DNA from: an uncultured Bacteroidales bacterium | GTDB taxonomy: Bacteria > Bacteroidota > Bacteroidia > Bacteroidales > WCHB1-69 | DNA length: 64,000 nt | Assembly: GCA_946186495.1 (NCBI GenBank) | Contig: CAMHNQ010000001.1 | Span: forward strand, 1-64,000 | Direction: 5' to 3' | In this document: in pieces, positions 35,118 through 43,293 of the stretch | Layout of the letters: every line of letters begins with the position of its first letter | Position numbering within the stretch: the stretch's first letter is position 1 | Notes under the pieces: generated by a model | Databases searched by the model: none | What the model was told of the DNA's origin: nothing | The model's input: only the letters and a program-made list of their open reading frames with translations | Translations under genes and position numbers: made by a program

Positions 35118-36704
35118 ATGGAGAATCATCAAGAAGAAATCACGAAAGAAATCATCATCACTTCGCACACGAACGAAGTGCAAGTCGCACTGCTGGAGGA
35201 CAAGAAGTTGATGGAGATTCATACCGAGAAGTCTTCAGCGCAGTTTTCAGTCGGCGACATCTATTTGGGCAAGGTCAAGAAAATCATGCCCGGGCTGAAT
35301 GCCGCATTTGTGGACGTGGGAAGCGAGCGCGAAGCTTTCTTACACTATCTCGACCTCGGCATTAATGGCCGTACCATCAACGCTTTCGTCAGTCAGGCAA
35401 TCACTACCGGAAAACGCAGCATCAGCCGCGTGCAATACCTTGAAGAAATCCCTAAGAACGGAAAAATCAGCAATGTGCTGACATCCGGACAGCAAATCAT
35501 GGTCCAGGTGGCCAAGGAACCCATCTCCACGAAAGGCCCGCGCATCACCACCGAAATCTCCTTCGCGGGACGGTATCTCGTGCTGGTCCCCTTCGGCGAC
35601 AAAGTCTCTGTCTCGCAGAAAATCAAAAGCAACGACGAGCGCAAACGCCTCCGCACCGCCGTACAGAGCATTCGCCCGCGCAACTTCGGCATCATCGTCC
35701 GCACGGTAGCCGAACACAAGTCCGTTGAGGAACTCACCTCCGACCTCGAAATGCTGCGCTACCGCTGGGACACGACCGTGGAGAACCTCTTCGCCTCGAA
35801 AGCCCCTGTGCGCCTCGCCCAGGAGGAAAACCGCGTCGCCTCCCTGTTGCGCGACTTCCTGAACGACTCCTTCCACGCCATCTATGTGGACACCCCCGAG
35901 ATGTACACCGAAGTGAAGAACTACCTGCATCTCCATGCCCCGGAAAAGGAGTCCATCGTCAACCTGTACAACGAAAAACGACCCATTTTCGACTATTTCA
36001 ACGTGGCCAAGCAAATCAAGGGCTCGTTCGGGAAAGTCGTCACCGTGAAAAATGGCGTCTATCTCATCATCGAACATACGGAGGCCATGCATGTCATCGA
36101 CGTGAACAGCGGCAACCGCGTGAAATCCACACAGACCCCTGAGCAGAATGCGTTGAACACAAATATGATCGCGGCTGCGGAAATTGCCCGACAGCTGCGA
36201 CTGCGGGATATGGGCGGCATCATCACCATCGACTTCGTCGATTTGCATGACGCGGGCAATAAAGCCACCCTGAACAAGGCGATGGTCGAATTCATGAAGA
36301 ACGACAAGGCAAAACATACCATTCTGCCTCTCAACAAGTTCGGACTGATGCAAATCACCCGTCAGCGTGTCAGGCAGGCCACCATCATCGAAAACACGGA
36401 AGTCTGCCCGACCTGCAAGGGCACCGGCAAAATCAAACCGCCGATTGTCATCGAGGACGAAATAGCCAATGCCCTTGACTTCCTTTTCGAGAAACAGCAT
36501 GAACCCAAAATCACCATCGTGACCCACCCGTTCGTCTATGCCTACCTCACCAAAGGCTTCCCATCCATTCGCATGAAATGGTGCTTCCAGCACAAGAAAT
36601 ACATCAAAGTGGTCGCCAACCAAAGCAGCCGCCTGACTGAGGTGCGGTACCTGAACGAACATTCAGAGGAGATTGTACTTTGGAACGAGCCGGCACGTGA
36701 ATAG
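35118..36704 (+). CDS. rng: Ribonuclease E/G family endoribonuclease
   Basis: A 528-residue endoribonuclease for rRNA and mRNA processing. S1 domain at about 42-125 (VGDIYLGKVKKIMPGLNAAFVDVGSEREAFLHYLDL); catalytic magnesium aspartates in AMHVIDVNSG and GGIITIDFVDL; the zinc-link CPTCKGTGKI (CPxC); and the RNase H-like core between. There is no long degradosome tail, so it is closer to RNase G. The leader contains a perfect hairpin, a site type used for feedback control of RNase E in proteobacteria. Followed by recX one base after its stop. Confidence 0.92.
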   Translation: MENHQEEITKEIIITSHTNEVQVALLEDKKLMEIHTEKSSAQFSVGDIYLGKVKKIMPGLNAAFVDVGSEREAFLHYLDLGINGRTINAFVSQAITTGKRSISRVQYLEEIPKNGKISNVLTSGQQIMVQVAKEPISTKGPRITTEISFAGRYLVLVPFGDKVSVSQKIKSNDERKRLRTAVQSIRPRNFGIIVRTVAEHKSVEELTSDLEMLRYRWDTTVENLFASKAPVRLAQEENRVASLLRDFLNDSFHAIYVDTPEMYTEVKNYLHLHAPEKESIVNLYNEKRPIFDYFNVAKQIKGSFGKVVTVKNGVYLIIEHTEAMHVIDVNSGNRVKSTQTPEQNALNTNMIAAAEIARQLRLRDMGGIITIDFVDLHDAGNKATLNKAMVEFMKNDKAKHTILPLNKFGLMQITRQRVRQATIIENTEVCPTCKGTGKIKPPIVIEDEIANALDFLFEKQHEPKITIVTHPFVYAYLTKGFPSIRMKWCFQHKKYIKVVANQSSRLTEVRYLNEHSEEIVLWNEPARE

Positions 36705-36705
36705 C

Positions 36706-37155
36706 ATGACCGAAGTCCCATCTGAAATATTGTCCAAAATGGAGCGTTTCTGCGCTTGGCAGGAACGTTGTGAAAATGACGTGAGACGGAAGCTCACGTC
36801 ATTTCGTCTTTCTGAGAGTCAGGAAGAGGCCGTGTTGAAATCGCTGAAGGAAAACGGATTCCTTGACGAAAGCCGTTATGTGGAAACCTTTGTCCGGAGC
36901 AAAGTCAAAACCGGGTGGGGAAAACAGAAGATTGTGGCGGCCTTGCGGGCCAAGCGGATTTCGTCGGGGCTGATCGAGCGCTACTGTGCCCGGATTCCCG
37001 CCGAAGACTATCAGGAGCAGTTGCGAGCAGTCATCGAGAAATGGCAGCGTTTGCACCCCGATGTGGAGCACGCGCGGGAGAAGCTGATCCGGCATCTGCT
37101 GTCGAAGGGGTACGGGATGGAGGAGGTGATGAGGGAATTAAGAATTAAGAATTAA
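36706..37155 (+). CDS. recX: RecX-family regulator
   Basis: A 149-residue, mostly helical protein: AWQERCENDVRRKLTSFRLSE, VLKSLKENGFLDESRYVETFVRSKV, WGKQKIVAALRAKRIS and HLLSKGYGMEEVMREL, the three RecX three-helix repeats. RecX inhibits RecA filament growth. recA itself is not in the window. The last residues (RIKN) come from the start of a tandem repeat (ATTAAGAAT copies), so the natural end may have been moved. Confidence 0.85.
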   Translation: MTEVPSEILSKMERFCAWQERCENDVRRKLTSFRLSESQEEAVLKSLKENGFLDESRYVETFVRSKVKTGWGKQKIVAALRAKRISSGLIERYCARIPAEDYQEQLRAVIEKWQRLHPDVEHAREKLIRHLLSKGYGMEEVMRELRIKN

Positions 37156-37206
37156 GAATTAAGAATGATAAATGATGAATGTGTCAATGGTTAATGGTTA
37201 ATGGTT
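37138..37206. repeat. Tandem repeats, ATTAAGAAT and TGGTTAA units
   Basis: Four near-perfect 9-base units reading ATTAAGAAT, then three copies of TGGTTAA, partly inside recX. Same class as the run at 31358-31445. Confidence 0.65.
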
Positions 37207-37216
37207 AATGTTTAGT

Positions 37217-37243
37217 GTAAAATATTTATAATCAATATTTTAC
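37217..37243. terminator. AT-rich palindrome after recX
   Basis: GTAAAATAT and ATATTTTAC pair perfectly around nine bases. It may end the rng/recX transcript; there is no T run. Confidence 0.4.
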
Positions 37244-37292
37244 CATCACCATGTGAAAGCAAAAAAAATGTCGCACGTATAAGAAAAAATTG

Positions 37293-37300
37293 TATGTTTG
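37293..37300 (+). promoter_or_regulatory. -7 box for the FISUMP lipoprotein
   Basis: TATGTTTG then CAGC. A leader of about 100 bases follows, with the ATG at 37406. Confidence 0.55.
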
Positions 37301-37405
37301 CAGCGATGTTTTTAACTATGTCTTGAATAAAGAACCTCGCAGGGCATGGTGAAAGAGCGTCATGTAAATAGTGATATCCGAGGTTCTCCTAAAAAACAAA
37401 TCGCG

Positions 37406-38125
37406 ATGAAAAGAACATTTTTATTCCTTTTGACTGCTGCTCTGCTGTGCGCGGGACTGTGGTCTTGCGACAGAGAAGAAAACAACGGAAACAATAACGA
37501 AAGCAACAATGGCGGCGGCACCGCATCTGTGACCTGGGTGGATCTTGGCCTCCCGAGCGGCCTGCTGTGGGCCGACCGCAACGTGGGTGCCCAAAGTCCC
37601 GAGGACTATGGCAACTACTACGCCTGGGGCGAGACAAAGCCGAAGGAGGTCTATGATTGGACCACCTACGCCTACGGCAATGGCTACAACGCACTTACAA
37701 AATATTGCAACAATTCCGACTATGGCCTGAACGGCTTCACGGACAACCTGACCACCTTGGAGGCCTCCGACGATGCCGCCACGGTCAACCTCGGCGGCAA
37801 TGCCCGCACGCCGAGGGACTATGAGTGGCGGGAACTGATGGACAACACCACCGCCACCAGGACCACCCGCAACGATGTTTATGGCCACCTGTTCACCGCC
37901 TCCAACGGCAAGAGTATCTTCCTGCCCGCTGCTGGCTTCCGCTACGGTCCGGGTCTCTACGACGCGGGTGAGGACGGCAACTACTGGTCGAGTTCGCTGG
38001 TCACGGGCATCCCGAGCCGCGCGTGGTACTTCGACTTCGACTCGTACGGCCAGGTCATGGACTTGGGCAGCAGCAACCGCAGCTACGGGTTTTCTGTGCG
38101 TGCGGTGCGTGCCAGTCAGAACTAA
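37406..38125 (+). CDS. FISUMP-type lipoprotein, likely DGR target protein
   Basis: A 239-residue lipoprotein. Signal peptide with lipobox LWSC (C21), an Asn/Gly linker (residues 23-38), then a Fibrobacter-succinogenes-major-paralogous type domain: WVDLGLPSGLLWADRNVG, GNYYAWGETKPK, TPRDYEWRELM and FLPAAGFRYGPGL. The C-terminus from residue 192 (NYWSSSL to YGFSVRAVR) is the part that is diversified in DGR target proteins of this type. It is anchored in the envelope, probably at the cell surface. Downstream come a long inverted repeat and a broken reverse transcriptase. The ligand is unknown. Confidence 0.8.
   Translation: MKRTFLFLLTAALLCAGLWSCDREENNGNNNESNNGGGTASVTWVDLGLPSGLLWADRNVGAQSPEDYGNYYAWGETKPKEVYDWTTYAYGNGYNALTKYCNNSDYGLNGFTDNLTTLEASDDAATVNLGGNARTPRDYEWRELMDNTTATRTTRNDVYGHLFTASNGKSIFLPAAGFRYGPGLYDAGEDGNYWSSSLVTGIPSRAWYFDFDSYGQVMDLGSSNRSYGFSVRAVRASQN
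37979..38110 (+). other. Probable DGR variable repeat (VR)
   Basis: Last coding part of the FISUMP lipoprotein. Between fixed codons for WSSS, P, AW, S and YGFSVRAV, nearly all remaining codons have the form NNC: GTC, GGC, ATC, AGC, CGC, TAC, GAC, GAC, TAC, GGC, GTC, GAC, GGC, AGC, AGC, AAC, AGC and TAC. That is what adenine mutagenesis of AAC codons in a template repeat would give. The genome also prefers C at third positions, which weakens the test. No template copy is visible in the window. Confidence 0.55.
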
Positions 38126-38161
38126 TCCTTGTTCCGTTCCCGCAAAACGGGCGACGGGCAA

Positions 38162-38230
38162 CGGAAAAATGGAGGGGCGTGGGGCTACCCAGCGCACGGA
38201 GTGCGCGCCCCACGCCTCTCCATTTTTCCG
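38162..38230 (+). repeat. Composite inverted repeat behind the DGR target
   Basis: Arms of 24 bases (38162-38185 and 38207-38230) with one mismatch; the 21-base spacer holds a second stem GCGCA/TGCGC. It starts 36 bases after the stop of the FISUMP gene and is not followed by a T run. DGRs often have a hairpin or cruciform just after the VR that helps retrohoming; a terminator is the other reading. Confidence 0.65.
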
Positions 38231-38255
38231 TGAAATAAGTTAAAATAGTCAAAAT

Positions 38256-39559
38256 ATGCCGCAACTGAAAGAAATACTTGAAAAGGAAAACCAACGGGAC
38301 TCGTTGGAGCAGTGTGCTGTCATACATCTGTTTAAAGAAGGTACTTTCTACCGTGCTTACGAATGGAGCGCTTGGTTGAGTGTGTGCTATTTTACAGAAC
38401 TGAAGGTGACTCGCCGTTTGCTTAAGGGAGGCGAAGATATTGTGTTTGTGGGTTTTCCGTTAACGAATTTAGAACGATATACGCCTGCGAACTCTAATGT
38501 GAAACCTTACGGTGACGCGTGTGTTGATTTATTGCTTTCATTCCCTGTGTTTCCATCAGATGCCTCCATTGAATCGCTACAATCCTCTTTTGCCAATTGG
38601 AAACAGTCGCAACCGCTTACCGAGGCATCGAAGAAGAAGCAGCAAGAGGAGAAAGCCATTGCCGATCGCAACACCCACCCGAGACTGACTGATGTGATGC
38701 TTCGTATCTTGTCTTACCCGGTGGAGCAGCACTCTCCGATGGAGTGCTTTGAGGCCGACTGGGAGAACAACCTTGAGGTTCTCTGCGATGAACCCTATAC
38801 AAGAACTTACTTTCCGAAACCTTCCACATGCTTCATTATCACCGATCCCAAGAAGCGAGAAGTATTCGCTGCCGATTTCCGTGACCGTATCGTCCACCAT
38901 TTGTACTACAACTATACCCATACACTTTACGAACGCACCTTTATCGCAGACAGCTACAGCTGCATTAAAGGACGAGGAACGCACTACGGAATCGAGCGAC
39001 TTCAAAAACATATCCGGAAAGAGAGTCAGGGGTACACCGTGCCCTGCTATGCGATGTCTATCTTAATGTTCTGGATCAATACATGAAGAGAGTATTACAC
39101 TGCCGCCATTATGGCCGGTATGTGGATGACTTCTTTGTGGTCAGCACCGACAAAGTGTGGCTGTACTCGCTTGTCCCAAAGGTAAAGGTATTTCTAAAAG
39201 AGCATTTGGGGCTTGACTTTCATGATGGAAAACTGACGGTGACGTCAGTGTGGCACGGGGTAGAGTTCCTTGGAGCTTGGCTCAAACCCCATAGGATATA
39301 TGTGTCGCGCAACGGAATAGGGAGAATAAAACGGAAACTAATGCGTATGTCTATGAATAGTCACGAAACATGGTCTGCCTCGCTTAATTCTTATTGCGGG
39401 TTGCTTTCACATGGCAACAATTACAACAATCGTCGCCGACTGTTACAAGGTGTCGAAAATTTCGAACGGTATGGCATTTTTGATGTAGCTCTGCGACACT
39501 ATTATTTATACGATCCGTGTGTCCATAATAAGTGTATTTTTGCAGCGATGATGCTATAA
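38256..39559 (+). pseudogene. Broken reverse transcriptase with MutS-domain-I-like N-terminus
   Basis: Residues 1-75 (HLFKEGTFYRAYEWSAWL, LKVTRRLLKGGEDIVFVGFP) resemble MutS domain I and the MutS-like accessory protein of some DGRs. From about residue 165 the frame is a reverse transcriptase: TYFPKPSTCFIITDPKKREV, FAADFRDRIVHHLYYNY, FIADSYSCIKGRGTHYGIER. After QGYTVPCYAM (about 39053) the frame is lost and ends at 39084-39086. The +1 frame resumes exactly there with VYLNVLDQYMKRVLHCRHYG followed by RYVDDFFVV, and continues to 39559. The missing middle includes the first catalytic aspartate motif and the SQ motif, so the enzyme cannot work. Base composition is AT-richer than its neighbours. 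Confidence 0.8.
39535..39542 (+). promoter_or_regulatory. -7 box for the nuclease gene, inside the reverse-transcriptase relic
   Basis: TATTTTTG then CAGC, 55 bases before ATG 39597. It overlaps the last codons of the relic. Confidence 0.65.
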
Positions 39560-39596
39560 ATGAATGACGAATGATAAATGATAAATGAATAATAAT

Positions 39597-40418
39597 ATGA
39601 ACCGTAAATTTGTTGTTGTTGGGGCGTTGGTTTTGGCCGGAATTATTGTTTTGGTGGGGATTTCCGCCATGATAAAGAAGTCTCCGACACCGGTAGCCAC
39701 CACAAATACATGCAATAATAGCGTTGAAGGGTTGGAAATTCCGATGTTCACGCAAGAACGGACCCATTCCCAGCAAATCTCCCACAAAGCCTATACCGTA
39801 GATTACAACGAAGATTGGCGCTTGGCGAATTGGGTTGCTTACACGCTGACAGACCAGCAGACAACGGGTCCTGTGGAACGCTACACAAAGTTCATGCCCG
39901 ATCCGCAGGTGAAAGGCGCGACCGCCCAGTGGTGGGACTACAAAAACACCCGCTACGACCGGGGGCATCTGGTTCCTGCCGGCGACATGAAGTGGGACCA
40001 GACCGCCATGATGGAGTGTTTTTACCTGAGCAACATCTGCCCCCAGAATCATGAACTGAACGAGGGGGACTGGAACTATTTGGAGAACCGCGTCCGTGGC
40101 TGGGCCAACTTCCACGGAAAGGTCTATGTCGTGTGCGGCCCCATCGTTTCCAAACATCCCGAAACGATAGGGGAGAACTGCGTCGCCGTTCCAGACTCGT
40201 TCTACAAGGTGGTGTTGTGCGATATGCGCGGCAAGTGGAATGCCATCGGATTCGTCTATCCCAATGACGGCACGCACCACAACCTCTCACACTACTCCCG
40301 GACAGTGGATCAAGTGGAGACGGCCACGGGCATCGACTTTTTCCCGCAGCTGCCCGACGACATCGAACGCCGTATTGAGTCTGAAGTTGATTATGAGGCT
40401 TGGCGCATCCGCCAGTGA
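39597..40418 (+). CDS. Membrane-anchored DNA/RNA non-specific endonuclease
   Basis: A 273-residue nuclease of the NucA/Serratia type. One N-terminal membrane segment (FVVVGALVLAGIIVLVGISA) anchors it, with the domain outside. The catalytic motif is YDRGHLVPAGDM (DRGH, His as general base), with the metal-binding Asn in LSNICPQNHELN. Probable role: nucleic-acid scavenging or turnover at the envelope. An ATG at 39585 is a second possible start in a repetitive ATGAATAAT context. Confidence 0.9.
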   Translation: MNRKFVVVGALVLAGIIVLVGISAMIKKSPTPVATTNTCNNSVEGLEIPMFTQERTHSQQISHKAYTVDYNEDWRLANWVAYTLTDQQTTGPVERYTKFMPDPQVKGATAQWWDYKNTRYDRGHLVPAGDMKWDQTAMMECFYLSNICPQNHELNEGDWNYLENRVRGWANFHGKVYVVCGPIVSKHPETIGENCVAVPDSFYKVVLCDMRGKWNAIGFVYPNDGTHHNLSHYSRTVDQVETATGIDFFPQLPDDIERRIESEVDYEAWRIRQ

Positions 40419-40447
40419 CAGCCACTTCTGGCCATAAAAGTCCTGTG

Positions 40448-41485
40448 TTAACGCAATGTGGCAATCTTTTTAACCACATTGTCCGCAATTGCCTTGCGCC
40501 CGGTTTGCGAATAGTGCTCCGTCGGGAAATCGCGGTCGAAAAAGTCATTGTCCCGAACCGCATGCAAGTTGTTGACGACAATCACCCCCATCGCCTCGTA
40601 GCGGTCGGTCACATACTGCACATTCCGCTCAAGCAGATATAGCAGATCAGGGCCGCAAAGGCTGTCGATCTGGTCGACGTTCTCCGCGAGAATGTTGAAG
40701 ACCGGTTGCCAGCCGCGTTTTTTGCATAGCCTGACGATATTGTCCAAGTCCTTGATTCTCGGGTTCTTGTTGTCCAGTTCGCAAGCGAAATGCTTGATGT
40801 GGTGGCAAGCTAAGGCCAAGGAGTCAGCGGAGGGTTGCATCCCGTTATACAGCGTGTAGGAACCACCTACGCCGTGGTCCCATTCATTGGCGTTGCGGTA
40901 GGGGAAAGGGTGGGGCAGGGAGAAAGTCTGTTTCTTAAACCCTTTGCGGATGATGGCGGAACGCTCTTCTTCCGTCCAAACAGGATATGCCTTGAATGCC
41001 AAAAGCAGACGCTTGTACAGTGCCGGGGCCTTTTTCATCATGATCTGCTCCTTTCGGAGGGCAGTCTCCAAGTCGGAATAGATCCACTCGGCAGTGAAAG
41101 AGCGCATGTTGACGGTCACGATGGCCGTCTTCACGTCGTTTTGGCGTGGAATGTTACGCAAAATGTCGTAGTATATGCTGGCATGGCAGGCCGCTTTACT
41201 CAGATCCCCGACCTGATGCGCAGGAAGCGATTCGCCAATGATGGTGCTGATGGAACGCCGGTCGGTGTCGGATTTCGCGCAGGAAAAGTTGGAGGACTCA
41301 CCCAGGTAGACCATGTCCACGCCCGCCTTCGCCCGCTGTGAAATCTCCATCAGCGAGCAGTTGCGCTCGATGTCTTGCGGGTACAGCGTGTAGTAATAGA
41401 GCAGGTCTAACCCGACAAGCACGCCGGTCAGGACAAGCAGCTTGAGTGATATCTTTTTTATGGTATGTTTTATTGAATCAGTCAT
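40448..41485 (-). CDS. SGNH/DltD-like exported protein, MBOAT partner
   Basis: A 345-residue protein with a signal anchor (KLLVLTGVLVGLDLLYYYTL). It has an SGNH-like start VDMVYLGESSNFSC (a GDS-like serine) and an end motif FPTEHYSQTGRKAIADNVV resembling the D-x-x-H block. The start is adjacent to the stop of the MBOAT gene with no gap (TAAATG). Such pairs move acyl groups across the membrane and attach them to envelope polysaccharide. The DxxH aspartate is replaced by threonine-glutamate here, so the enzymatic role is unsure. Confidence 0.65.
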   Translation of the reverse strand: MTDSIKHTIKKISLKLLVLTGVLVGLDLLYYYTLYPQDIERNCSLMEISQRAKAGVDMVYLGESSNFSCAKSDTDRRSISTIIGESLPAHQVGDLSKAACHASIYYDILRNIPRQNDVKTAIVTVNMRSFTAEWIYSDLETALRKEQIMMKKAPALYKRLLLAFKAYPVWTEEERSAIIRKGFKKQTFSLPHPFPYRNANEWDHGVGGSYTLYNGMQPSADSLALACHHIKHFACELDNKNPRIKDLDNIVRLCKKRGWQPVFNILAENVDQIDSLCGPDLLYLLERNVQYVTDRYEAMGVIVVNNLHAVRDNDFFDRDFPTEHYSQTGRKAIADNVVKKIATLR

Positions 41486-42907
41486 TTAGAATTGGAAATA
41501 GATGAACGGGATTTGTTCGACGGACGACAAGGCAATGACAGCGAATATCAAGAATGCATAGACGCACCAGCGGACTGCAGGTCTCTGTCGGCCGCACCAT
41601 ACGTCAAAGCGGCTGTCGCGGATGAGCAGGTCAAAGACGATAAAGAGTGCAAGGGCGGCCCATGCGACCGGTTGCACATGCAACTTGCTTGGAAGCATAC
41701 CGTTGTGGAAGAGTGCGGCGAAAAGGTCATGCAGGTTACCGAAAGAGGTCGCCCGGAAGACACTCCACAACAGCGTGACAATGACGAAAGTTTTGGCGAT
41801 ATTGCAGATTTTGATGACGAGTCGGCCGCTTCTGTTCTCAATTTTGTCAAAAAGATGAATGTTACGAAGCCCGCGCTCGATGATCAGCAGCACCCCGTAG
41901 GTGAAGCCCCAGATCATGAAGGTCCAGTTCGCGCCGTGCCAAATGCCGCATACTGTGAAGACTATCAGGGTGTTGAGTCCCCAGCGCGGCACGGAGACGC
42001 GGTTGCCGCCGAGAGGGATGTAGAGGTAGTCGCGAAACCAAGTGGAGAGCGAGATGTGCCAACGCCGCCAGAATTCCTGAATGCTACCGGACAGATATGG
42101 CGTTTTAAAGTTGTCCATCAGTGAGTAACCCATCGTCAGGGCGCAGCCGAGCGCAATGGTCGAATAGCCGAAGAAGTCGCCGTAAATCTGGAACGAGTAG
42201 AACAGCATCCCCAAGAGGATGTCGCCGCTGCTGTATTGGAACGGGTCGGCGTAGATTTTGTCCACATAAGCCCCGAGATTGTCGGCCACCACCATCTTGA
42301 GAAAAAGCCCGAACAGGATGAGTCTCAGTCCATTGGCAATATTGTCATACTGCAGTTCCTTGTGCTCGTGGAGCTGTCGGAGCAGGTTCTGCGGCCGCTC
42401 GATGGGGCCGGTCACCAACTGCGGGTAGAACATCACGTAGAGGGCGTAGTAGCCGAAGTGCCGTTCCGCCTTCTGGTTGCCGCGATAGACCTCAATGACG
42501 TAGCTCAGGCTCTGGAACGTGTGGAATGAGAGGCCGATGGGCAGGGCGATGTCCAGGATTTTCTGCGGGTGCGCCCATCCGAAGTGCTGGGCGAGGGCCA
42601 CCAGGTTCGCGCTGCAGAAGTTCAGGTATTTGAAGATGAACAGCACCAGGCAGGTGGAGACGATACTGACCACGAGACAGGCCTTTTTTCGGGTTTTGTC
42701 CTCTTCCCATTTCTCGATCAGGATGCCGGCGGAGTAGTCTATCAGTATGGTTATCAGCAGAATGAGAATGTATTTCGGGATGAACCACATGTAGAAGAAG
42801 CAGCTGGCGGCAAGCAGGAGCAGCCAGCGGTGCTTGTGGGGCAGCAGGTAGAACAGCAGCGTCACCAAGGGGAAGAAGATCAGAAATTCTATCGAGTTGA
42901 AGAGCAT
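41486..42907 (-). CDS. MBOAT-family O-acyltransferase
   Basis: A 473-residue polytopic membrane protein of the AlgI/DltB type, which passes acyl groups to an extracytoplasmic acceptor. Visible: VTGPIERPQNLLRQL, QEFWRRWHISLSTWFRDYLYIPLGGNR and the catalytic histidine in FTVCGIWHGANWTFMIWG. The start at MLFNSIEFL is set by the -7 box at 42933. Together with the following SGNH-like gene it forms an acylation cassette; the acceptor is unknown. Confidence 0.9.
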   Translation of the reverse strand: MLFNSIEFLIFFPLVTLLFYLLPHKHRWLLLLAASCFFYMWFIPKYILILLITILIDYSAGILIEKWEEDKTRKKACLVVSIVSTCLVLFIFKYLNFCSANLVALAQHFGWAHPQKILDIALPIGLSFHTFQSLSYVIEVYRGNQKAERHFGYYALYVMFYPQLVTGPIERPQNLLRQLHEHKELQYDNIANGLRLILFGLFLKMVVADNLGAYVDKIYADPFQYSSGDILLGMLFYSFQIYGDFFGYSTIALGCALTMGYSLMDNFKTPYLSGSIQEFWRRWHISLSTWFRDYLYIPLGGNRVSVPRWGLNTLIVFTVCGIWHGANWTFMIWGFTYGVLLIIERGLRNIHLFDKIENRSGRLVIKICNIAKTFVIVTLLWSVFRATSFGNLHDLFAALFHNGMLPSKLHVQPVAWAALALFIVFDLLIRDSRFDVWCGRQRPAVRWCVYAFLIFAVIALSSVEQIPFIYFQF

Positions 42908-42932
42908 TTCGTCGGGGGTTGAATTCGGGCGG

Positions 42933-42940
42933 CAAAGATA
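42933..42940 (-). promoter_or_regulatory. -7 box for the acyltransferase operon
   Basis: TATCTTTG then CCGC on the minus strand, 26 bases before the chosen ATG. Confidence 0.65.
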
Positions 42941-42945
42941 CAATT

Positions 42946-42984
42946 TTAATGGTTATTGGTTATTGGTTATTGGTTATTGATTAT
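42946..42984. repeat. Tandem GGTTATT repeat
   Basis: At least four units of about 7-8 bases (GGTTATT, spaced by single bases), directly beside the mobile element at 42988. Confidence 0.6.
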
Positions 42985-42987
42985 GGG

Positions 42988-43224
42988 CAGGGCTTACGCA
43001 TCAACTTTTTTATTTGGGCGAGCCAGCGTGGATTAGGAGACGACGCTTCCAAGCGTCGCAATGCATACGCCGGCGATTCATCCAACCGCTGATATGCAGT
43101 GCCTGTCACGGTCGGCGAATATGTGTTTCGTACAAAATATGGAAATAAAGCTTTTTGATTGTTTCAAGGACCTGGAGGACCCGCGCAGGCTCACCCACAT
43201 AAAAAAGTTGATGCGTAAGCCCTG
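42988..43224. mobile_element. 237-bp MITE-like element derived from an ISAs1-type IS
   Basis: Perfect 26-base terminal inverted repeats lie at 42988-43013 and 43199-43224 (ends CAGGGCTTACGCATC and its complement), and the pairing continues with a few mismatches for about 10-15 more bases. Inside, 43139-43237 encodes MEIKLFDCFKDLEDPR and then runs out through the right repeat; F-x-x-L-x-DPR is the start of ISAs1-family transposases. An 8-bp hairpin (CGACGCTT/AAGCGTCG) lies at 43041-43058. No obvious target duplication flanks it. Non-autonomous, a deletion derivative; mobile only if a full element exists elsewhere. Confidence 0.75.
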
Positions 43225-43240
43225 GGGTTATAGGTGACAA

Positions 43241-43270
43241 AGGTTTAAGGTTTAAGGTTTAAGGTTTAAG
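43241..43270. repeat. Tandem GGTTTAA repeat
   Basis: Four units of GGTTTAA between the mobile element and the transglutaminase promoter. Confidence 0.6.
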
Positions 43271-43293
43271 ATTAGAGAGAACGACAAAAAATG

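Noticed and set aside
38126..38255. Template repeat of the DGR in the spacer before the reverse transcriptase
   Set aside because: The spacer holds only the inverted repeats; no stretch resembles the variable region with added adenines.
42980..42995. Target duplication flanking the 237-bp element
   Set aside because: Left flank GATTATGGG and right flank GGGTTATAG share bases but are not direct repeats.
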